Assembly (NCBI GenBank): GCA_035296965.1
Contig: DATGZX010000415.1
Span: 1 to 64,000, forward strand
Direction: 5' to 3'
DNA: 64,000 nucleotides
Source of the DNA: DATGZX01 sp035296965
Lineage (GTDB): Bacteria; Planctomycetota; Planctomycetia; Gemmatales; Gemmataceae
The translations under genes were made by a program, and so were the position numbers. Positions 43,614-52,414 of the stretch are shown here, one piece after another. Position 1 is the first letter of the stretch, and each line of letters begins with the position of its first letter. The notes below the pieces were generated by a model. That model did no database searches. It was not told the DNA's origin and saw only the letters and a program-made list of their open reading frames with translations.

Positions 43614-44154
43614 CGTGGTGCTCCTTTCTCACTAAAGACCGGCGCGCGAGCCTCTTCTCCAAGCGACCGCCTTCGGTTCTCATTGCGTGATGCTTCTTGG
43701 AGCGGGCCGAAAAAGCGGTCTGACCAGACTCATTTGGACAAACCGGTACTGGAGAACTGCTTTTTCGACATGCTCGTAAGGTTGTTTTAGGAAATCTCAA
43801 GTAATTGCGGCGCGCTGGTTATCAAACCTGCGTAAGGCAAGTGTCGTGCCACTCCCGGTCCAGCAAATGAACTCGTTGTAAGAACTTGAAAAAAGAAGAC
43901 TTGTGACATAAAAAGCTAAACAGGGCCTGGCTGGAATGCTGGTTTGCCGCCAAAATGGCAGGGACCCAGGAAAACACACTCATTGGAATGGTCATTGTGA
44001 CAGCCCTTGGTTGCCGCAATGTTTCGGCCGTCCTAGGTTCGCTTGGTGGAAGTCCCATTCCAAAGGCTGTTTAAGTGTTGTTAGTTGACAGCGGTTTTCA
44101 ACCCGCATAAATTACGAGGGAATCGCGCACAAAACCTCCCACGTGAGATATCCA
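43614..44154. other. Divergent intergenic region between dnaK and pheA
   Basis: About 540 bases. It contains the clear sigma-70-like promoter for pheA at 44085-44113 (separate entry). I looked for CIRCE or sigma-32-like promoter sequence for dnaK and found none. The frames within have no gene character. Confidence 0.6.
44085..44113 (+). promoter_or_regulatory. Near-consensus sigma-70 promoter for pheA-aroF
   Basis: TTGACA at 44085-44090 and TAAATT at 44108-44113 are separated by 17 bases, the ideal spacing. The predicted start of transcription is near 44120, about 35 bases before ATG 44155. No attenuator or leader peptide is visible. Confidence 0.65.
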
Positions 44155-45282
44155 ATGACGCGCAAAATCGAGAGCGGAAACAATACCCTCACTTCGAGTC
44201 GTGCAGCCGCATCTCTCCGCCATCTCCGCACTCAAATCGACAAGCTGGACTTGCAGATTCTGAGATTAGTGAATGATCGTGCCACGGTGGCGAGCGAAAT
44301 CGGCAAACTGAAGGACGACCAGGGCGGCGAGGTGTTCTCCCCCGCGCGCGAGGAGGAGGTCATTCAAAACGTACTGCAGTCGAGCAAGGGCCCGCTCGAT
44401 CCGAGTACGGTGCGAGCGATCTATCGGGAACTCATGAGCGGATCGCGGGCGTTGCAGAAGGTGTTGAAGATAGCGTACTTAGGACCGGAGTACAGTTTCA
44501 GTCACCTGGCCGCGGTCGAGCGTTTCGGGCAGGCGGTAGAGTACATGCGCGTGGGTAGCATCGCGGCCGTCTTCGAGGAGGTGAACCGCAGCCATGCCGA
44601 CTTTGGAGTCGTGCCTTTGGAGAACTCCACGGATGGGCGCGTTGCCGACACGCTGGACATGTTCCTGCGTTTGCCGCAACTCAAAATCTGCGCCGAAGTT
44701 CGGTTGCCGATCCATCACAATTTGCTGGCCAATTGCGATCAGCAGGAGATCCGCCGGGTTTATAGCAAGCCGCAGGCGCTCTCCCAATGCCGCAACTGGC
44801 TTAGCAAGAATGTTCCCCATGCATCTTTGCACGAGGTTGCCAGCACGGCGACTGCAGCTGAGCTTGCACAGCGAGAGCCCGGGGCTGCGGCGGTGGCCAG
44901 CCGGCAGGCAGCCGTGCGCTTCGGCCTCAGGATATTGTTTACGGATATAGAAGATTCGCCCTTCAACGAGACGCGCTTCGCCGTCATCGGCACCCAGGAG
45001 TGCCAGCGAACTGGGCACGATAAGACCGGCATCATGTTCAAGGTGCCGCACCAGCCGGGTTCGCTGGTCGACGCGCTCAATGTCTTCAAGCAGGCCAAGC
45101 TGAACCTCACCTGGATCGAATCGTTTCCTGCTCGGTCCCCGCGCTCGGAGTATGTCTTCTTCGTCGACTTCGAAGGGCATCACGAGGACCCCAAGGTGAA
45201 GCGTGCCTTGGCATCTTTGCAGGAACACGCCGAACAGCTGTCGATATTGGGATCCTATCCGAGCGCGACCGTGAGCGGCTAA
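44155..45282 (+). CDS. pheA: Bifunctional chorismate mutase / prephenate dehydratase
   Basis: Converts chorismate to prephenate and then to phenylpyruvate for phenylalanine synthesis. Three domains follow in order: AroQ chorismate mutase (LRTQIDKLDLQILRLVNDRA, EIGKLKD), prephenate dehydratase (AYLGPEYSFSHLAA, FGVVPLENSTDGRV, the catalytic NETRF) and a C-terminal ACT domain (PGSLVDALNVFKQAKLNLT, IESFPAR) that senses Phe. The 375-residue length is standard for P-proteins. A GTG at 44143 is an alternative start. The DAHP synthase gene follows 47 bases later, one operon for the first and last branch steps. Confidence 0.94.
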   Translation: MTRKIESGNNTLTSSRAAASLRHLRTQIDKLDLQILRLVNDRATVASEIGKLKDDQGGEVFSPAREEEVIQNVLQSSKGPLDPSTVRAIYRELMSGSRALQKVLKIAYLGPEYSFSHLAAVERFGQAVEYMRVGSIAAVFEEVNRSHADFGVVPLENSTDGRVADTLDMFLRLPQLKICAEVRLPIHHNLLANCDQQEIRRVYSKPQALSQCRNWLSKNVPHASLHEVASTATAAELAQREPGAAAVASRQAAVRFGLRILFTDIEDSPFNETRFAVIGTQECQRTGHDKTGIMFKVPHQPGSLVDALNVFKQAKLNLTWIESFPARSPRSEYVFFVDFEGHHEDPKVKRALASLQEHAEQLSILGSYPSATVSG

Positions 45283-45329
45283 ATTGCCGGGGCAGATTTC
45301 CCGGCTATTCTCGCGAACACCATTCACAC

Positions 45330-46361
45330 ATGATCATCGTTGTTCGTCCGGATTCCACCCATGAGCAGATCGACCACATTCTGGATCGTATCCAGGAGTT
45401 AGGTTACAAGCCGCACATCAGCCGAGGCGAGCTGCGCACGATCATCGGAGTGATTGGCGATGAGAACAAACTTCAGGCGGAGCCGCTCGCTGCCATTCCC
45501 GGCGTCGAGCAGGTCTTGCCGATCCTGAAGGCGTTCAAATTAGCCAGCCGGGAATTTCACGCCGCCGATTCCGTTGTGGAAATCCCAGTACCGGGGCGCG
45601 CGCCCGTGCGCGTAGGCGGCGGCTACATGGCGATGATTGCCGGCCCCTGCGCCGTGGAAAGCGCGGAAATCCTGGACGACATCGCGGGAAAGGTCAAGGC
45701 GGCGGGCGCCAATATCCTTCGCGGCGGCGCCTTCAAGCCGCGCACGAGCCCGTACAGCTTTCAGGGACTCGGGGAAGCTGGGCTCAAGATCCTGCAAGAG
45801 GCCGGCCGAAAGCATGGCCTGCCCGTGGTCACGGAGGTGATGGATCCCCGGCAGGTGGAAATGGTCTATCGCCATGCCGACATGTTCCAGATCGGCGCCC
45901 GCAATATGCAGAATTTCGACCTTCTCCGTGAGGTAGGCCAGGCCCGCAAGCCGGTCCTTCTCAAGCGCGGCCTGAGCGCTACCGTCAAGGATCTGCTTAT
46001 GTCGGCCGAGTACATTCTTTCGGAAGGCAACCACCAGGTGGTGCTCTGCGAACGTGGCGTCCGCTCTTTTGAAGAATCGACGCGGAACATGTTCGACCTC
46101 AGCGCGATTCCGAACGTCAAGGGCCAGAGTCACTTACCGATTATCGCTGATCCGAGCCACGCCACGGGCCGTCCGGATCTGATCCCCGCGATGGCCCGTG
46201 CGGCGGTAGCCGCAGGCGCCGATGGCGTCCACATCGAGGTGCACAGTTGCCCGGAAAAAGCCCTGTCCGATGGGCCGCAAGCACTCTTGCCCGATCAATA
46301 TGCGTCGCTGGTAGGTGATCTGCGCCGACTGGCGGAGGTTGTGGGCAAATACATTTTCTAA
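45330..46361 (+). CDS. aroF: 3-deoxy-7-phosphoheptulonate (DAHP) synthase, type I beta
   Basis: First enzyme of the shikimate pathway, joining phosphoenolpyruvate and erythrose-4-phosphate. Residues 1-70 are the ferredoxin-like regulatory domain (MIIVVRPDSTHEQIDHILDR) that confers feedback control in type I-beta enzymes. The TIM barrel shows AGPCAVES, RGGAFKPRTSPYSFQG, QIGARNMQNFDLL and IADPSHATG. 343 residues is normal. Transcribed with pheA, presumably from the promoter at 44085. Confidence 0.95.
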   Translation: MIIVVRPDSTHEQIDHILDRIQELGYKPHISRGELRTIIGVIGDENKLQAEPLAAIPGVEQVLPILKAFKLASREFHAADSVVEIPVPGRAPVRVGGGYMAMIAGPCAVESAEILDDIAGKVKAAGANILRGGAFKPRTSPYSFQGLGEAGLKILQEAGRKHGLPVVTEVMDPRQVEMVYRHADMFQIGARNMQNFDLLREVGQARKPVLLKRGLSATVKDLLMSAEYILSEGNHQVVLCERGVRSFEESTRNMFDLSAIPNVKGQSHLPIIADPSHATGRPDLIPAMARAAVAAGADGVHIEVHSCPEKALSDGPQALLPDQYASLVGDLRRLAEVVGKYIF

Positions 46362-46402
46362 GCAACGTCTGCCCTTCGAATCGGCGGCCACGAGTACGAA
46401 GC

Positions 46403-47161
46403 ATGCGAAAGAAATTCGTTGCGGGCAATTGGAAGATGTTCACCACCGCGGCGTCTGCGCGCGAGCTGGCAAAGGCAGTCGCCGCGGGAGTCGGCAAAGA
46501 CGACAGGGTGCAGGTGGCAGTGTGTCCGCCTTTTCCCTACCTGACCGTGGTCGCCAACGTCATTGCTGGAAGCGCCGTGCAACTTGGGGCCCAGAATCTT
46601 TATCCCGCGAAAGAAGGCGCGTTTACCGGCGAGGTCAGTCCGACCATGCTGGTGGACGCCGGTTGTCGCTACGTGATCCTTGGTCATAGTGAGCGACGCC
46701 ACAAGCTGGGAGAGACGGATGCTTTCATCAATCAGAAGGTGCATGCAGCGTTAGCGGCTGGTCTCAGCGTCATCCTGTGCGTCGGCGAAACACTGGAAGA
46801 ACGGCGTCAAGATCATACCGAAACGGTGCTGGCAACGCAGCTTCGCGGCGGCCTGGCCGGATTGACGGGCGAGGTTTCTCCCAGGCTGGTCGTTGCCTAC
46901 GAGCCGGTATGGGCGATCGGGACGGGCCAGAACGCCAGCGCGGATCAAGCCCAGCAGGCACACGCTTTTATTCGCCGGCAAATCGCTCAACAATTCGGCG
47001 AGGAACCGGCTCGAAGCCTTCCTATTCAGTACGGAGGCAGCGTAAAACCGGACAACGCGGCCTTGCTCATGCATGAACCGGACGTGGATGGTGCATTGGT
47101 AGGGGGAGCCAGCTTGCAGGCCCAGCAATTTCTCGCCATCGTCGAGGCTGCTTTGTCGTAA
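46403..47161 (+). CDS. tpiA: Triosephosphate isomerase
   Basis: Interconverts dihydroxyacetone phosphate and glyceraldehyde-3-phosphate. Catalytic residues are visible: Asn/Lys in AGNWKM, His in ILGHSERRHKLGE and Glu in VAYEPVWAIGTG, plus the phosphate loop YGGSVKPDNA. 252 residues, full length. It follows aroF by 41 bases and precedes secG by about 100 bases. The tpiA-secG order is common in bacteria. Confidence 0.97.
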   Translation: MRKKFVAGNWKMFTTAASARELAKAVAAGVGKDDRVQVAVCPPFPYLTVVANVIAGSAVQLGAQNLYPAKEGAFTGEVSPTMLVDAGCRYVILGHSERRHKLGETDAFINQKVHAALAAGLSVILCVGETLEERRQDHTETVLATQLRGGLAGLTGEVSPRLVVAYEPVWAIGTGQNASADQAQQAHAFIRRQIAQQFGEEPARSLPIQYGGSVKPDNAALLMHEPDVDGALVGGASLQAQQFLAIVEAALS

Positions 47162-47264
47162 ACTGCCAAAGCACAAGTCGTCTTCCCCAATTGGCTTAGA
47201 TTCTATATTATCTGTTGAATTGCGCTAAATCGGCAGATCGTCGAATCGCAGAAAGGAACGGGCC

Positions 47265-47558
47265 GTGCTCTTTGCTGACGTCCCCTGGTACTCGACGCTC
47301 CTGAACTGGTTGGTGGTGATCGCCAGCCTTTTGTTGATTTTCATTGTTCTCATTCAGCGCGGCAAGGGAGGCGGCCTGGCCGGTGCATTCGGCGGCGTGG
47401 GCGGATCCAGCGCTTTCGGCTCACGTGCAGGCGATATCTTCACACGTGTGACGCTCATCCTGGCCGGGATCTGGATCCTGTTGATCATGGTGCATGTCTA
47501 CGTGGTTCAGAACACCAAGGGAACGACTTCCCCCTCAGCGATCGTCGCGGATCAATGA
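47265..47558 (+). CDS. secG: Preprotein translocase subunit SecG
   Basis: A 97-residue inner-membrane protein with two helices (LLNWLVVIASLLLIFIVLIQ and VTLILAGIWILLIMVHVYVV) joined by the conserved loop RGKGGGLAGAFGG, GSSAFGSRAGD. It stimulates the SecYEG channel. The start is GTG 47265 with AGAAAGGAAC just upstream. Position after tpiA is the usual one. Confidence 0.95.
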   Translation: MLFADVPWYSTLLNWLVVIASLLLIFIVLIQRGKGGGLAGAFGGVGGSSAFGSRAGDIFTRVTLILAGIWILLIMVHVYVVQNTKGTTSPSAIVADQ

Positions 47559-47624
47559 GCTGTGCAGCTGTTATGATTCGCGCGCTAAGACCTTCCCCAA
47601 TAGCCGGCGAATAGCGAGGTACGC

Positions 47625-48518
47625 GTGCTCCTGAGTATGACCGGCTATGGCGAGGCGCACCACCATAGCGAAAAACTTCGCCTGTCGATCGAGCTTCGTG
47701 CTCTGAACAATCGATATTTGAAGCTTTCGGTGCGTGCGCCGGAGCCATATAACCTGCTGGAGCCTGAATTCGAAAAAATCATCCGGCGGACGATTCGCCG
47801 CGGCACGATTCAGCTGAGCCTTCATTGCGAGCGTCAGTCAAGTGCGCAGGACTTTCGGATCAACGGGGTTGCGCTAAAGAGTTACTTGGCTCAGTTGCGA
47901 GCACTGGGCGATGAGCTGGGGCCTTCCAGGATCGACGCGGAACGTCTGCTTGCCCACGTGCTGGCGCTGCCGGGCGTCGTTCCGGAACCCGGCGTGACGA
48001 CCTTCGACTCCGAAGAGGAATGGCCGCTGCTGGAAAAGGTCCTGGTGGATGCCCTCGGCCGGCTGCAGAACATGCGGCAAGAAGAGGGCAGGGCGATGGC
48101 CCAGGAGTTTCTGCAATACCGCGATCAAATTGAGGGGGAGCTGCGTCAGATTCGAGAGCGGGCGCCCACCGTGGTGGAGGCGTTTCGCGACCGGCTTTAC
48201 GAGCGCATACGGAAATTGCTGAGCGAACTGGACATCGAGATCGACCGTAGTGACCTTATCAAGGAGATCGCGATATTTGCGGAGCGCAGCGATATCGCGG
48301 AGGAGGTCGTGCGCCTGGCCAGTCATCTTGACCAGTTCCAGGAGATCATGAACGAGCCCGAAAGCCCCGGCCGCAAGCTCGAATTTCTGACACAAGAAAT
48401 GTTTCGCGAAACGAATACGATAGGCTCCAAGGCGGGCGATGTCGAGATTTCGCGGCGCGTGGTCGAAATCAAGGGGACGCTCGAGAAGGTCCGCGAGCTG
48501 GTACAAAACGTCGAGTGA
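47625..48518 (+). CDS. yicC: YicC-family endoribonuclease-like protein
   Basis: A 297-residue protein with the diagnostic N-terminus MLLSMTGYGEAHHHSEKLRL and a C-terminal DUF1732-type part (DIEIDRSDLIKEIAIFAERS, HLDQFQEI, GRKLEFLTQEMFRETNTIGS). YicC was shown in E. coli to be an RNase. GTG 47625 gives the conserved start. The gmk gene follows after 99 bases, the standard yicC-gmk neighbourhood. Confidence 0.93.
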   Translation: MLLSMTGYGEAHHHSEKLRLSIELRALNNRYLKLSVRAPEPYNLLEPEFEKIIRRTIRRGTIQLSLHCERQSSAQDFRINGVALKSYLAQLRALGDELGPSRIDAERLLAHVLALPGVVPEPGVTTFDSEEEWPLLEKVLVDALGRLQNMRQEEGRAMAQEFLQYRDQIEGELRQIRERAPTVVEAFRDRLYERIRKLLSELDIEIDRSDLIKEIAIFAERSDIAEEVVRLASHLDQFQEIMNEPESPGRKLEFLTQEMFRETNTIGSKAGDVEISRRVVEIKGTLEKVRELVQNVE

Positions 48519-48617
48519 CCGCTGGTACTTGCGTGGAGAAATTGGACTTGCTTGGCATGGCAAGCGCGATCACCCATGGCTGACTGGCAATCAGCAGGCG
48601 CACACCAAGAATCGAAG

Positions 48618-49199
48618 ATGGCCCTGGGACCGCTCGTCGTACTTTCCGGCCCCAGCGGTGCGGGCAAGTCCACGGTCCTAAGGCGCCTGGTGGCCGAGTG
48701 CGGTTTGCGGCTGCATGTTTCGATTTCCGCCACGACGCGGCCGCCCCGGCAGGGCGAGGTGGATGGCAAGGACTACTACTTCTGGAACCGGGAACGCTTC
48801 GAAGAGGAAAAGAAGTCCGAGGCATTCCTGGAATGGGCCGAGGTATATGGGCGATGCTACGGCACCCTGAGGCGCGAGGTCGAGCCATATCGGCAGCAGG
48901 GCTTCGGCGTCATCCTCGACATCGACGTGAACGGCGCCAGGCAAGTCCGCCGCCTGTGCCCGGAGGTTGTTACCATTTTTCTTCGGGCTTCTTGCATGGA
49001 AGCATATGAAGAGCGTTTGCGGCAACGCGGCACGGAAAACGAGGAAACGATTCAGCGACGGTTGGCGGGGGGGCTGCGCGAGCTGGCCCATGTCGCGGAG
49101 TACGATCACCAGGTAGTCAACGACGACCTCGACGCGGCCGTTGCCCGGCTGCGGGAGATCATAGGGGTTCTTTTCCAGGGGAGAGAAAATGTTGGATGA
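48618..49199 (+). CDS. gmk: Guanylate kinase
   Basis: Phosphorylates GMP to GDP. The P-loop LSGPSGAGKSTVLRRL, the GMP-binding ISATTRPPRQGEVDGKDYYF and the hinge FLEWAEVYGRCYGT are present. I chose ATG 48618 (MALGPLVVLSG) since the upstream in-frame residues are not conserved; ATG 48576 is an alternative. 193 residues is slightly shorter than E. coli. The 3' end overlaps rpoZ by 11 bases, so translation is coupled. Confidence 0.95.
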   Translation: MALGPLVVLSGPSGAGKSTVLRRLVAECGLRLHVSISATTRPPRQGEVDGKDYYFWNRERFEEEKKSEAFLEWAEVYGRCYGTLRREVEPYRQQGFGVILDIDVNGARQVRRLCPEVVTIFLRASCMEAYEERLRQRGTENEETIQRRLAGGLRELAHVAEYDHQVVNDDLDAAVARLREIIGVLFQGRENVG

Positions 49200-49473
49200 A
49201 CTGAAGGAAGAGGGCATTGTCAACAAGGTAGGCGGTCGGTTCAAGCTCTCCACGCTGATTCAGAAGCGCATGGTCGCGCTAAACACTGGTGCCCGGCCGT
49301 TGGTGGAAGTCCGCGGCGGGGACAAACTGTCGATCGTGATTCAGGAAATCCTTCAAGACAAGATCTATTTGGATATGTCCGGCCAACTGCAAACGCGTGG
49401 GCCAACTGCCGGCGAGGCGGCACGTAGGGCCATGTTGACTGACATCTCGGACTCAGGCGGCACCGATGATTGA
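49189..49473 (+). CDS. rpoZ: RNA polymerase omega subunit
   Basis: A 94-residue protein with the omega pattern: VNKVGGRFKLSTLIQKRMVA, LNTGARPLVEV and a conserved helical core. It assists beta' folding and assembly of RNA polymerase. The overlap with gmk and gene order yicC-gmk-rpoZ strengthen the call, as the sequence alone is short. The ribosome-binding site GGGGAGAGAA lies within gmk. Confidence 0.87.
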   Translation: MLDELKEEGIVNKVGGRFKLSTLIQKRMVALNTGARPLVEVRGGDKLSIVIQEILQDKIYLDMSGQLQTRGPTAGEAARRAMLTDISDSGGTDD

Positions 49474-49637
49474 TTGCTGACGCTGCCAATCATCGATAAC
49501 TCGATACCTGGAAGAAGCGACAGTTTACGAGCCCTGGACAGATCCCCCGTTTATGACTGGTTCGGGGGTTCCCGCCTTGGCTCGGCGGATTGTTGACCAA
49601 GGCATACTCCGTTCTAGGCAACAAGGTTTTTGCACCC

Positions 49638-51110
49638 ATGGCTGAACCGTTTACTTACCCTGAGCAGCATGTCTCGGAGCCGGTGGTTTACCGCCGTATT
49701 TCCGGATTCGCCATTGCCGGCTTCGTTCTTACCGTCATTTACATTCTCTCTCTGGGAGTCGCCAGTTTCGCCAGCTTTCGCTCTCGGGCGCCTCTGCTGC
49801 TGTCATACTGGGCTCAGGCGGTTCCCCTGATAGCTGCGATCCTGTCGATGGTCGGCCTAGTGCTGATTCGCCGTTCCCAGGGGATCCTGGCCGGAGCTGC
49901 CCTGGCCATGACGGGGTTGTGGTTAAGCGTCCTTTTTGGCCTGGGCTACACGGCCTACTTCGTGGCCACGCGCTTTGCCATCATCAACCAGGCGAACCAG
50001 TTCACCCTGAAGTGGTTCGACAAGCTTAAGGATGGCAAGTTCGGCCCCGCCTTTATGGATACCCGGGATCCCTCCTACCGCCAACGGGTCAACCCGGACG
50101 ATGAAGCCGCCATCAGTAGCCAGTTCCCTGGTGCCCTGGGTGCACCGCGCGAAGCTGGGCCGCGCAAGACCGTTGATATGTTTCGAGAAATGCAAATCCC
50201 TCGGATTCTGGGACAGGGCGGGAAGGATGTCCGCGTCGAGACCAAGGGCGTCATGGAGTGGGAGTACAAGAACGGACGCTACGCGGTCCAGCGCGCCTAC
50301 GTCGTTGACACTCTCGAAGGGACCTTTAACCTGGAAGTCACTGCCATTTGCAGCGACAGCCAGCAGCGCGACACTGGCCGCGAGTGGATGATCGAGATTG
50401 CGCCCGCCAAGACAGTTCTGAAACCCGGCGTACAGACCGAACTCGGCAAGCAAATTCAAGAGTTCATTCGTCCATCCGGTGCGTTCATTCAAAACTGGAT
50501 CATTAATCTGAGACGCGGGCAAGCGGAATCGGCCTACCTTGATACTCGGGAAGCAAGCGAGCGAGACAACCTGCGAGCCGAGTTGATCGCCCTCGGGCTG
50601 TCGAACTTGCTGGCGCGGAGTTCGGCCGTGGGCAGCCCTTGCGCTGCGCTGGCTAACGGGGCGGTTCTGAGGGCTCAGCGCGAATTGGTCGATCGCAGTC
50701 GTCTTCCTGATTATCAGAAATTTCGCAATGGCGAGATGCTCAATGCCGACAAGTTCGAAGTCGATATCGATCCAACTCGCGAAATAGTGCTAACAGCGAT
50801 GCGCCAGCTTTTTTCCGGCGGCACTAGCGGCGACAATCAGCTTGCCGGGTTAGCAGTGCGCGGCAGCCATGTGAGGTTTTGGAGCATCGCGAACGATCGG
50901 CTGCGAATACCCCACGAGTTTACATTGCTCCTCGACCTTCCCGACAATAGGCGGTACGAGGTCGGTTTGGTTATTACCGTCGAGAGCAATCGCAAGTCTA
51001 CGCCCGAAGGGGAGGTGACGGTTTGGAGAATCGTCAACGTGGAACTGGCCAACGCCGCCGTTTACAAGCCCCCCAATCCGCAACAACAGACCCGTCATCT
51101 CCGACAATAA
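49638..51110 (+). CDS. Uncharacterised membrane-anchored protein, 490 aa
   Basis: Three N-terminal hydrophobic segments (FAIAGFVLTVIYILSLGVA, WAQAVPLIAAILSMVGLVLI, GILAGAALAMTGLWLSVLFG), resembling a DUF4190-type membrane domain, precede a large soluble domain of about 370 residues without a recognisable family. ATG 49638 starts the conserved part. The 3' end (50951-51069) is repeated downstream at 51183-51309 with a hairpin between, see the separate entries. Role unknown. Confidence 0.7.
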   Translation: MAEPFTYPEQHVSEPVVYRRISGFAIAGFVLTVIYILSLGVASFASFRSRAPLLLSYWAQAVPLIAAILSMVGLVLIRRSQGILAGAALAMTGLWLSVLFGLGYTAYFVATRFAIINQANQFTLKWFDKLKDGKFGPAFMDTRDPSYRQRVNPDDEAAISSQFPGALGAPREAGPRKTVDMFREMQIPRILGQGGKDVRVETKGVMEWEYKNGRYAVQRAYVVDTLEGTFNLEVTAICSDSQQRDTGREWMIEIAPAKTVLKPGVQTELGKQIQEFIRPSGAFIQNWIINLRRGQAESAYLDTREASERDNLRAELIALGLSNLLARSSAVGSPCAALANGAVLRAQRELVDRSRLPDYQKFRNGEMLNADKFEVDIDPTREIVLTAMRQLFSGGTSGDNQLAGLAVRGSHVRFWSIANDRLRIPHEFTLLLDLPDNRRYEVGLVITVESNRKSTPEGEVTVWRIVNVELANAAVYKPPNPQQQTRHLRQ

Positions 51111-51124
51111 GCGCCTACCCGAAT

Positions 51125-51165
51125 AACGGGGACAGGACCTTTGAATTAGAGGTCCTGTCCCCGTT
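51125..51165. repeat. Hairpin element inside a tandem duplication
   Basis: AACGGGGACAGGACCT (51125-51140) pairs perfectly with AGGTCCTGTCCCCGTT (51150-51165) around a 9-nt loop. Shares the GGTCCTG core with the palindrome at 10739-10780. It sits between the two copies of the duplicated gene end. Confidence 0.82.
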
Positions 51166-51182
51166 GTGCGGACAGGCTCTAA

Positions 51183-51309
51183 GCGGTACGAGGTCGGCTT
51201 GATCATATTACCGTCGAGAGCGATCGCAGGTCGACTTCCGAGGGCGACGTGACGGTTTGGAGAATCGTCAACGTGGAACTGGCCAACGCCGCCGCTTTCA
51301 GGCCTGCCC
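51183..51309 (+). pseudogene. Decayed duplicate of the 3' end of the preceding gene
   Basis: The segment GCGGTACGAGGTCGG through GTGACGGTTTGGAGAATCGT and ACGTGGAACTGGCCAACGCC repeats 50951-51069 at about 85 percent identity. A two-base insertion (TTGATCATATTACC versus TTGGTTATTACC) shifts the frame, so the copy is non-coding. Only the last third of the gene end is duplicated. Confidence 0.85.
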
Positions 51310-51337
51310 ATCCCAAAAAGGCCCGTTAGGGACACTC

Positions 51338-52201
51338 ATGCAGTTTGCAACGATTCAAACGCACCTGGGACCTCGGGCAGCCCTTCTCCAAGATGATTCC
51401 TACATCGATCTGCACGCGACCGACCCCGAGCTGCCCGCCAGCTTGCGCCAGCTTCTCGAAGGAGGGCCGGCGGCGCTGCAGGCGGCCTCCCAGGGCGTGC
51501 GGCGAGGAAAGGCTGTGGCATACCCAGCCGCCGAGGTCCGCTTGCTGCCTCCCATCCCGGATCCTCCCAAGATCGTGTGTCTCGGTCTCAATTACAGCGA
51601 CCATGCAAAAGAGACGGGGGCGACCATCCCCAAGGATCCAATTCTTTTCAGCAAGTACGCCACGGCCCTCATCGGTCACGGCGACGCGATTGTCCTGCCG
51701 CCCATCAGCAAGGAAGTCGATTACGAAGCAGAGCTGGTTGTCGTTGTGGGCAAGCGTGGGCGGAACCTGGACCCCCGCGAAGCTATGTCCTACGTTGCCG
51801 GGTACACAATCGGACACGATGTTTCGGCGCGCGATTGGCAATTGAAAAAAGACGGTAAGCAATGGATGGTCGGCAAGACGTTCGACACGTTTGCGCCGAC
51901 TGGACCAGTCCTGGTGACGAGCGATGAAGTGCCCGATCCGCAGGATCTCGGCATTCAGCTCCGCCTCAATGGCCAGGTCATGCAGGAGGGGAACACCCGC
52001 CATATGATCTTCCCGATCGCCGCGGTGCTTGCTCATTTGTCGAAAGTGTTCACGCTGCAGCCGGGTGATTTGATCTTCACTGGAACGCCCCCAGGGGTAG
52101 GGATAGCGCGCAAGCCACCCGTCTACTTGCAGCCCGGCGACGTTGTGGAGATCGAGATCGAAGGGCTTGGAATGCTGCGCAATCCTGTCGTGCAGGGGTG
52201 A
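51338..52201 (+). CDS. Fumarylacetoacetate-hydrolase-family protein
   Basis: A 287-residue enzyme of the FAH/HpcE superfamily, which hydrolyses or decarboxylates diketo acids. Signature elements are GLNYSDHAKE, the metal-binding VDYEAELVVVVGKRG, GYTIGHDVSARDWQ and LIFTGTPPGVG. Many members act as ureidoglycolate lyase-like, acylpyruvase or oxaloacetate decarboxylase enzymes; the substrate here is undetermined. ATG 51338 follows AGGGAC; the longer frame crosses the decayed duplicate and is rejected. Confidence 0.9.
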   Translation: MQFATIQTHLGPRAALLQDDSYIDLHATDPELPASLRQLLEGGPAALQAASQGVRRGKAVAYPAAEVRLLPPIPDPPKIVCLGLNYSDHAKETGATIPKDPILFSKYATALIGHGDAIVLPPISKEVDYEAELVVVVGKRGRNLDPREAMSYVAGYTIGHDVSARDWQLKKDGKQWMVGKTFDTFAPTGPVLVTSDEVPDPQDLGIQLRLNGQVMQEGNTRHMIFPIAAVLAHLSKVFTLQPGDLIFTGTPPGVGIARKPPVYLQPGDVVEIEIEGLGMLRNPVVQG

Positions 52202-52414
52202 ACAGAGAACGCGGCCCGTGTTCGCGCCCGATCCCAACAGGGTTGTGTGCGAAGTACGGGTTGGCCGTCCATCCGGATTCCGACTCTTCCCAGTCTTTCT
52301 CGCGGTCGCGCCGTGGCATTCAACCCATGCTTGCCCCCGTCCAGGTACGGTCATTTGGCCCATGCGGGTGCCTTGCCTGGGAATCGGCATCCTTGAAATC
52401 AGCTTTCATTCGTG

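Noticed and set aside
43614..43880. CIRCE or sigma-32 heat-shock control upstream of dnaK
   Set aside because: No inverted repeat of TTAGCACTC type and no convincing sigma-32 promoter found.
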